From: Hirundichthys speculiger
Taxonomy: Eukaryota > Chordata > Actinopteri > Beloniformes > Exocoetidae
Assembly (NCBI GenBank): GCA_018398805.1
Contig: JAGFBZ010002150.1
Coordinates: forward strand, 1-64,000
Reading direction: 5' to 3'
Length of the DNA stretch: 64,000 nucleotides
Shown here: piece after piece, positions 57,894-64,000 of the stretch
How the letters are laid out: every line of letters starts with the position of its first letter
Numbering within the stretch: the first letter of the stretch is position 1
Notes under the pieces: generated by a model
The model's input: only the letters and a program-made list of their open reading frames with translations
Databases searched by the model: none
What the model was told of the DNA's origin: nothing
Position numbers and translations under genes: made by a program

Positions 57894-58289
57894 AGTTAAG
57901 TTTTTGTGACCTTTTTTATACCGTTTTACCCTAAAAAGGTTTCCATCATACTACCTCAGGTAGCCTCAGTTGTTTTTTTTTTGTTTTGTTTTTGTTTTTG
58001 TTTTTTTAGCTAAATAGATTTATTTTACTTCCTAAAGTTGAATTTGAGGTTTAGATTCATAAATGAATCCATATATGACCAACAATGAGTCAACCAAAAG
58101 AGTGAAAATAACACTTTAATCCACCTCCAGTCGTTTCTGGTCTTCATAAATCCAGAAGGTTCTGAAGGTTCTAGACTGATGGAGCTGAAGTTCTGACGGA
58201 TGAACTCGGTTCTGGTTCTCATCGGGTTCTGGGATCGATCAGCCTGATTACAGGAGCAGGTTGGTGGTTCTGAGGGTTCTTCTAGAACA
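57894..58289. other. Intergenic segment before the CpG-rich promoter
   Basis: T-rich at 57970-58005, then unique sequence. No gene. Confidence 0.6.
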
Positions 58290-58741
58290 TGCCAGGAGGG
58301 CTCTACGCGCTGCCGGGAGTCTGCGGCTCCTTTAAGGCTGAACCGGAGGACGCAGCAGAGGGCGGATCTCCCACCGTCCGCAAACGCCTCACACGGAGTC
58401 GGCGGCTCAGGATCCAAATCTGCGGCTTTATTGGGTTTTATGAAACCGTTTCCAGAGAAACCCGCCAGGAATCCCGGACAGACGACAGCCGGGGGCTGGA
58501 CGCGGAGACCCGGGGAGCTGTTGGTCATCCGGGCGGCCGCAGAGCCGCCGCTGCTGCCGCAAAGCTCCGCCTCAGAGCGTCTGGCCGCCCTCACTGCGGA
58601 CTCATGGATGGACGAGGACCGACACCAGGACCGACACCAGGACCGACACCAGACCGACACCAGGACCGACACCAGGACCGCTGTGAGGAAACCCACCCGT
58701 GACACACCAGAGGCTCACCTGGACGGAACCACAGAGGAACC
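58290..58741 (+). promoter_or_regulatory. bcar1: CpG-rich probable bcar1 promoter / 5' UTR
   Basis: Dense in CpG and GC (for example GGGCGGCCGCAGAGCCGCCG near 58530), unlike the flanking sequence. It ends at an ATG followed by a splice donor. It includes a 12-bp GGACCGACACCA repeat at 58614-58680. The assignment to bcar1 rests on the exon below and on gene order. Confidence 0.45.
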
Positions 58742-58753
58742 ATGACGGTCCCG
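58742..58753 (+). CDS. bcar1: Candidate bcar1 (p130Cas) first coding exon, MTVP
   Basis: ATGACGGTCCCG encodes MTVP and is followed at once by GTGAGT. Mammalian BCAR1 begins with four-residue first coding exons (MNHL, and as I recall MSVP in another isoform) spliced in phase 0 to the SH3-domain exon starting NVLAKALYDN. The size, phase, CpG-rich setting, strand and position downstream of cfdp1 all fit. The SH3 exon is not in the window, so intron 1 would exceed 5.2 kb. BCAR1 is a focal-adhesion scaffold. A four-codon exon is weak evidence by itself. Confidence 0.45.
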
Positions 58754-59119
58754 GTGAGTACCAGAACCACAGCTGCTGTCAGAGCAGAACACACCCAGGT
58801 CCAGTTCACAACACCAGGTTACCAGTTCAGGCCAGCTGGGAGCTGCTGTCATGTTTACTGGGAGGACTGGGACTGCTGGTCCCCACAGAGACCAGCAGTC
58901 CCAGTAGCAGTCTGCAGATATCTGATCCTGCTGCTGAACACAAGAACATGCAGGATTCTGGAGATGAACAGGGCCGCTCCTGGCTTTTTAGGGGCCCAGG
59001 TTCTGTTGGGGCTCAGGTACAGGGTTCTGTTGGGGACCAGGGTTCTGTTAGGGCCCAGGTGCAGGGTTCTGTTGGTCCCAGGTGCAGGGTTCTGTTGGGG
59101 GGGGGGCAGGTGCAGAGTT
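58754..59119 (+). other. Start of putative bcar1 intron 1
   Basis: Mostly unique. 58995-59100 has loose repeats of GGGCCCAGG and CAGGGTTCTGTTGGG. Confidence 0.6.
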
Positions 59120-62100
59120 AGGAGTAGAACCAGGACTAGAGGGGATGAAACCAGGACTAGTGGGGCAGGAACCAGAACTAGAGGATCTGAAACCAGGACT
59201 AGAGGAGCTGGAACCAGGACTAGTGGGGCAGGAACCAGGACTAGAGGGGCTGGAACCAGGACTAGAGGGGCTGAAACCAGGACTAGTGGGGCAGGAACCA
59301 GGACTAGAGGGGCTGGAACCAGGACTAGAGGGGCTGGAACCAGGACTAGTGGGGCTGAGACCAGGACTAGAGGACTGGAACCAAGACTAGAGGAGCTGGG
59401 AACCAGGACTAGAGGGGCTGGGACCAGGACTAGAGGGGCTGGGACCAGGACTAGAGGGGTTGGAACCAGGACTAGAGGGGTTGAAACCAGGACTAGAGGA
59501 GCTGGAACCAGGACTAGAGGGGCTGAACCAGGACTAGAGGGGCTGGAACCAGGACTAGAGGGGCTGGAACCAGGACTAGAGGGGCTGGGACCAGGACTAG
59601 AGGGTTGGTGGGACCAGGACTAGAGGGGTTGGGACCAGGACTAGAGGGGCTGGGACCAGGATTAGAGGGGCTGGGACCAGGACTAGAGAGGCTGGGAACC
59701 AGGACTAGAGGGGTTGGAACCAGGACTAGACTAGAGGGCTGGAACCAGACTAGAGGGGGGGACTGAAACCAGGACTAGAGGGGTTGGAACCAGGACTAGA
59801 GGGGCTGGAACCAGGACTAGAGGGGCTGAAACCAGGACTAGAGGGGCTGGGAACCAGGACTAGAGGGGTTGGAACCAGGACTAGAGGGGCTGGAACCAGG
59901 ACTAGAGGGGCTGAAACCAGGACTAGAGGGGTTGGAACCAGGACTAGAGAGGCTGGAACCAGGACTAGAGGAGCTGAAACCAGGACTAGAGGGCTGAACC
60001 CAAGGAGGAGGGACTAGGAAACCAGGACTAGAGGGGCTGAAACCAGGACTAGAGGGCTGGAACCAGGACTAGAGGGCTGGAAACCAGGACTAGAGGAGCT
60101 GGAACCAGGACTAGAGGGCTGGAACCAGGACTAGAGAGGCTGGAACCAGGACTAGAGGAGCTGAAACCAGGACTAGAGGGGCTGAAACCAGGACTAGAGG
60201 AGCTGGAACCAGGACTAGAGGGGCTGGAACCAGGACTAGAGGAGCTGAAACCAGGACTAGAGGGGCTGAAACTAGGACTAGAGGGGCTGAAACCAGGACT
60301 AGTGGGGCAGGAACCAGGACTAGAGGGGCTGGAACCAGGACTAGAGGACCTGGAACCAGGACTAGAGAGGCTGGAACCAGGACTAGAGAGGCTGGAACCA
60401 GGACTAGAGAGGCTGAAACCAGGACTAGAGGAGCTGAAACCAGGACTAGAGGGGCTGGAACCAGGACTAGGGGGGTTGGAACCAGGACTAGAGGGGCTGG
60501 AACCAGGACTAGGGGGGTTGGAACCAGGACTAGAGAGGGCTGGAACCAGGACTAGAGGGGCTGGAACCAGGACTAGAGGAGCTGAAACCAGGACTAGAGG
60601 GGCTGAAACCAGGACTAGAGGGGCTGGAACCAGGACAAGAGGAGCTGGAACCAGGACTAGAGGGGCTGAACCAGGACTAGAGGGGCTGGAACCAGGGCTA
60701 GAGGGGCTGGAACCAGGACTAGAGAGGCTGGAACCAGGACTAGAGAGGCTGGAACCAGGACTAGAGGAGCTGAAACCAGGACTAGAGGGGCTGAAACCAG
60801 GACTAGAGGGGCTGAAACCAGGACTAGTGGGGCAGGAACCAGGACTAGAGGGGCTGGAACCAGGACTAGAGGACCTGGAACCAGGACTAGAGAGGCTGGA
60901 ACCAGGACCAGAGAAGCTGGAACCAGGACTAGAGAAGCTGGAACCAGGACTAGAGAGGCTGGAACCAGGACTAGAGGAGCTGAAACCAGGACTAGAGGGG
61001 CTGAAACCAGGACTAGAGGGGCTGAAACCAGGACTAGTAGGGAACCGGACTAGGAACCAGGACTAGAGGGGCTGGAACCAGGACTAGAGGGGTTGGAACC
61101 AGGACTAGAGGACCTTGAACCAGGACTAGAGGGGATGAAACCAGGAACTAGAGGGCTGAAACCAGGACTAGAGGGAGCTGGAACAGGACTAGAGGGCTGA
61201 AACCAGGACTAGAGGAGCTGGACTAGGAAACCAGGACTAGGGGTGGAACCAGGACTAGAGGGGCAACCAGACTAGAGGGGGAACCAGAGACTAGAGGGGC
61301 TGAAACCAGGACTAGAGGAGAGGAACCAGGACTGAGAAAACCAGGACTAGAGGGGCTGGAACCAGGACTAGAGGAGGCTGAACCAGCTAGAGGGGCTGAA
61401 CCAGGACTAGAGGGGCTGAAACCAGGACTAGAGGGGCTGAAACCAGGACTAGACTGGAGCTAGAAACCAGGACTAGAGGGCTGGAACCAGGACTAGAGGA
61501 CTAGAAACCCAGGACTAGAGGAGCTGAAACCAGGACTAGAGGGGCTGAAACCAGACTAGGAAACCAGGACTAGAGAGCTGGAGGACTGGGACCAGGACTA
61601 GAGGAGGTGGAACCAGGACTAGAGGGGTGGAACCAGGACTAGAGGGGCTGAAACCAGGACTACCAGAGGCTGGGCTGAACAGGACTAGAGGGGCCAGACT
61701 AGAGAACCGGACTAGAGACCAGGACTAGAGGGGCTGAACCAGGGAACCTGACTGAGGGCTGAAACCAGGACTAGAGGGCTGGAACCAGGACTAGAGGGGC
61801 TGAAACCAGGACTAGAGGACCTAGAGAACCAGGACTAGAGGGCTGGAACCAGGGACTAGAGGGGTTGGAACTAGAGAACCAGGACTAGAGAGGCTGGAAC
61901 CAGGACTAGAGGGGCTGAAACCAGGACTAGAGGGGCTAGAGGCTGAAACCAGGACTAGAGAGCTGAACTAGAGAAAACCAGGATAGAGGGGCTGGAACCA
62001 GAGAGCTGAAACCAGGACTAGGGGGCTGAAACCAGGACTAGAGGGGCTGGGGGCTGAAACCAGGACTAGTGGGGCTGAAACCAGGACTAGAGGGGCTGGA

Positions 62101-62137
62101 ACCAGGACTAGAGGGGCTGGAACCAGGACTAGAGGGT
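59120..62137 (+). repeat. 3-kb minisatellite, 21-bp unit, core CTGAAACCAGGACTAGAG
   Basis: About 140 units with GGGGCTG, GGAGCTG and AGGCTG variants. It is the reverse complement of the unit in the intron 5 array at 35950-38400. A block with CTAGTGGGGCAGGAACC recurs near 60300 and 60825, about 525 bp (25 units) apart, so larger segments have been duplicated. 61130-62060 is irregular. Confidence 0.96.
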
Positions 62138-63570
62138 TCAACCAGGCCAGCACCAGACCAGACCAGACCAGAACCAGACCAGCACCAGGCTGCAGTTCCT
62201 CTACTGACCACTGGAGACTCTGGTTCCTTTACCAACCACTGTTCAACCAACTCTCGGCTTTTTTAGCTCCGCCCACAAGGTTGGGTGTAGTCCCAGTCCA
62301 GAACCCCATCTTGTGGGTCCCCCTGCTGGTCCAGGAGACCCTCCTCTACAGAAACCTGTGGTGGACGTCAGAGGTCCGGTTCAGTTCTGGTCTCCATTTA
62401 GAACCACTGTTCATTTTCTCTCCTTCTTCCTGTCGTATTTGTCCTTGAAAGTCTCCATGTCAGTCCATCCGTCCATCGTCTCGTCTCATCTCTCCGTCCA
62501 GCCCTCTGTCTCTGTCCTGAAGGGGTGGATGTCGGCCCTGATTGGATGATCCAGACTCTGGAGAGCCGGAACCAGATAATGAGATGGTGGATGGATGGAG
62601 GGTGAAGGAGGAGGTGTCCCCTGGAGACAGAAGGCTGATGGAGATGCTTTTCTCCGTCCATCCTTCTGTCCAGCCGTCCCCACGTCCTCCCAGCGATGGA
62701 TTTAAACCCTCATCCTGTTCAGCTGTCACTGACGTGGTAGCAGCTGCTTTAAAAGACCAGTAGCTGAGTCGGGGTTGGGGTCTGGGGCCAGATGTTCAGA
62801 CATCTGGATATTACATGGGTGGACAGCTTTAACTGGATCCAACTGATGCTAGTAACTGGGCGGGACTCTCAGCGTGATTGACAGGTGAGCGGAACTGGCT
62901 GCCCCAGTCATCCAGACCAGCTCAGTCTGGTGAAATGGGTCTGGGTCGTTTCCTCTGGTCCAGAACGTACCGGACCAATCAGAGCAGAGCAGGAGAGGGC
63001 TTTCTGATGACATCATGGCTGACTGTCCAATCAGGACGCTAAAACACTGTGGTTCTCCGGCGTTCCTGCCCCGCTGCAGACCTCTACGGTGTCTGCTGTT
63101 GGTTGGTCCCAGCCTGGCTGGAACTCCGCCCACATCAGCATTCCTCTCTCTGATTGGTTGGACGTCGATCCCGTGGTGTCCAGGGACAGTTTCTTCTGCG
63201 TGAGCAGAAATTACTCATCTTCTGTCAGCAGGACAGAATAAAGCTGCTGTTCAGGTGTGTGTGTTTCTGTGCATGTGTGTAGATGATCGATCACCCAGAC
63301 CTTCACATGTACACCCCCCCCCCCCACCACCCCCCCCCACCCCCACCACCGCTGAGCGAGCATAGATATCCAGCTGTAGATCTGCAGGTCCTCCAGTTTA
63401 AACACATCTGGCCATAGTTTTTTTTTTAAATAAAGTTTAGAATTGGATGTTTTTTGTTGTCAAATTCAATCAAAATCACACATTTTTGTTGTAAAATAGC
63501 AACTCTCACAAAATTGCAACGTTTTGACTTTTTGACTTTTTTCATGCAGTTGCAACTCTGTCTTAAAAAT
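62138..63570 (+). other. Putative bcar1 intron 1, unique part
   Basis: Contains a TCCATCCGTCC-type patch (62455-62510), unique sequence, a C-rich run at 63314-63350 and T-rich sequence to 63545. No SH3-domain exon or other exon recognised. Confidence 0.6.
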
Positions 63571-64000
63571 GGTCGGTAGAAGAACTGCAGCCTCTAGTGG
63601 TCGGTAGAAGAACTGCAGCCTCTAGTGGTCAAGAGAGGAACTGCAGCCTCTAGCGGTCGGTAGAGGAACTGCAGCCTCTAGTGGTCAGTAGAGGAACTGC
63701 AGCCTCTAGCGGTCAAGAGAGGAACTGCAGCCTCTAGCGGTCGGTAGAAGAACTGCAGCCTCTAGCGGTCAAGAGAGGAACTGCAGCCTCTAGCGGTCGG
63801 TAGAGGAACTGCAGCCTCTAGCGGTCAAGAGAGGAACTGCAGCCTCTAGCGGTCAAGAGAGGAACTGCAGCCTCTAGCGGTCAAGAGAGGAACTGCAGCC
63901 TCTAGCGGTCAGTAGAGGAACTGCAGCCTCTAGCGGTCAAGAGAGGAACTGCAGTCTCTAGTGGTTGGTAGAAGAACTGCAGCCTCTAGCGGTCAGTAGA
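63571..64000 (+). repeat. 28-bp minisatellite array 2, runs off the window
   Basis: The same family as 56999-57893 (GAACTGCAGCCTCTAGCGGT), here with GTCAAGAGAG and GTCGGTAGAA spacer variants. About 15 copies are visible. Confidence 0.96.

Noticed and set aside
58025..58705. 226-codon - strand frame in the CpG-rich block
   Set aside because: No recognisable domain; the Cys/Arg/Trp-rich start comes from the short GGACCGACACCA repeat read in antisense.

Overview
The window looks like teleost fish genomic DNA. It carries one complete vertebrate protein-coding gene in seven exons (cfdp1, + strand, 27183-54102). About 4.6 kb further on, on the same strand, is a candidate first coding exon of bcar1 (58742-58753). 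From memory, CFDP1 and BCAR1 are also neighbours in the same orientation in mammals, so the order supports both calls. The dispersed repeats fit a fish: a LINE 3' end, a hAT-type miniature element and a decayed Tc1-like transposon. The species cannot be told from the sequence.

About two thirds of the window is tandem repeat, in some twenty different families. Left of cfdp1 (1-26.9 kb): a LINE 3' end, a probable second retroelement, a 7.4-kb array of a 19-bp unit (2296-9750), a hAT-like element (10278-10949), a 10-bp array (11890-13290), an AT-rich block, a 4.2-kb pyrimidine-rich 30-bp array (14745-18965), a 1-kb ATCC block, a CpG-rich 63-bp array (21060-22215), an 11-bp array (23112-23835), and two blocks of telomere-like TTAGGG/TTAGGGG repeats (23910-24309 and 25196-26104). 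No protein-coding gene is visible there, and the very long open frames in this part are artefacts of the repeats.

cfdp1 encodes a 286-residue BCNT-family protein, the vertebrate counterpart of yeast Swc5, from 861 coding bases spread over 27 kb. Its introns hold most of the remaining arrays: intron 5 has four different ones, and intron 6 has a 13.7-kb array of a 20-bp unit with higher-order structure. Repeats begin at, or within about 20 bp of, the 5' splice site in five of six introns. In introns 1 and 6 the repeat copies the splice donor itself. The 3' UTR carries another array 15 bp after the stop codon.

Downstream lie a Tc1-like remnant (55905-56985), a 28-bp array (56999-57893), a CpG-rich probable promoter with the candidate bcar1 exon (58290-58753), and then what would be bcar1 intron 1. 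That stretch holds a 3-kb array whose unit is the reverse complement of one in cfdp1 intron 5, and a second array of the 28-bp family running off the window end. The most notable signals are the clustering of minisatellites at splice donors, the duplicated exon 1 donor, the inverted pair of related arrays, the higher-order repeat in intron 6, and a perfect 25-bp palindrome just upstream of the last exon. Parts of several arrays look like uncorrected long-read consensus, so copy numbers should be treated with care.
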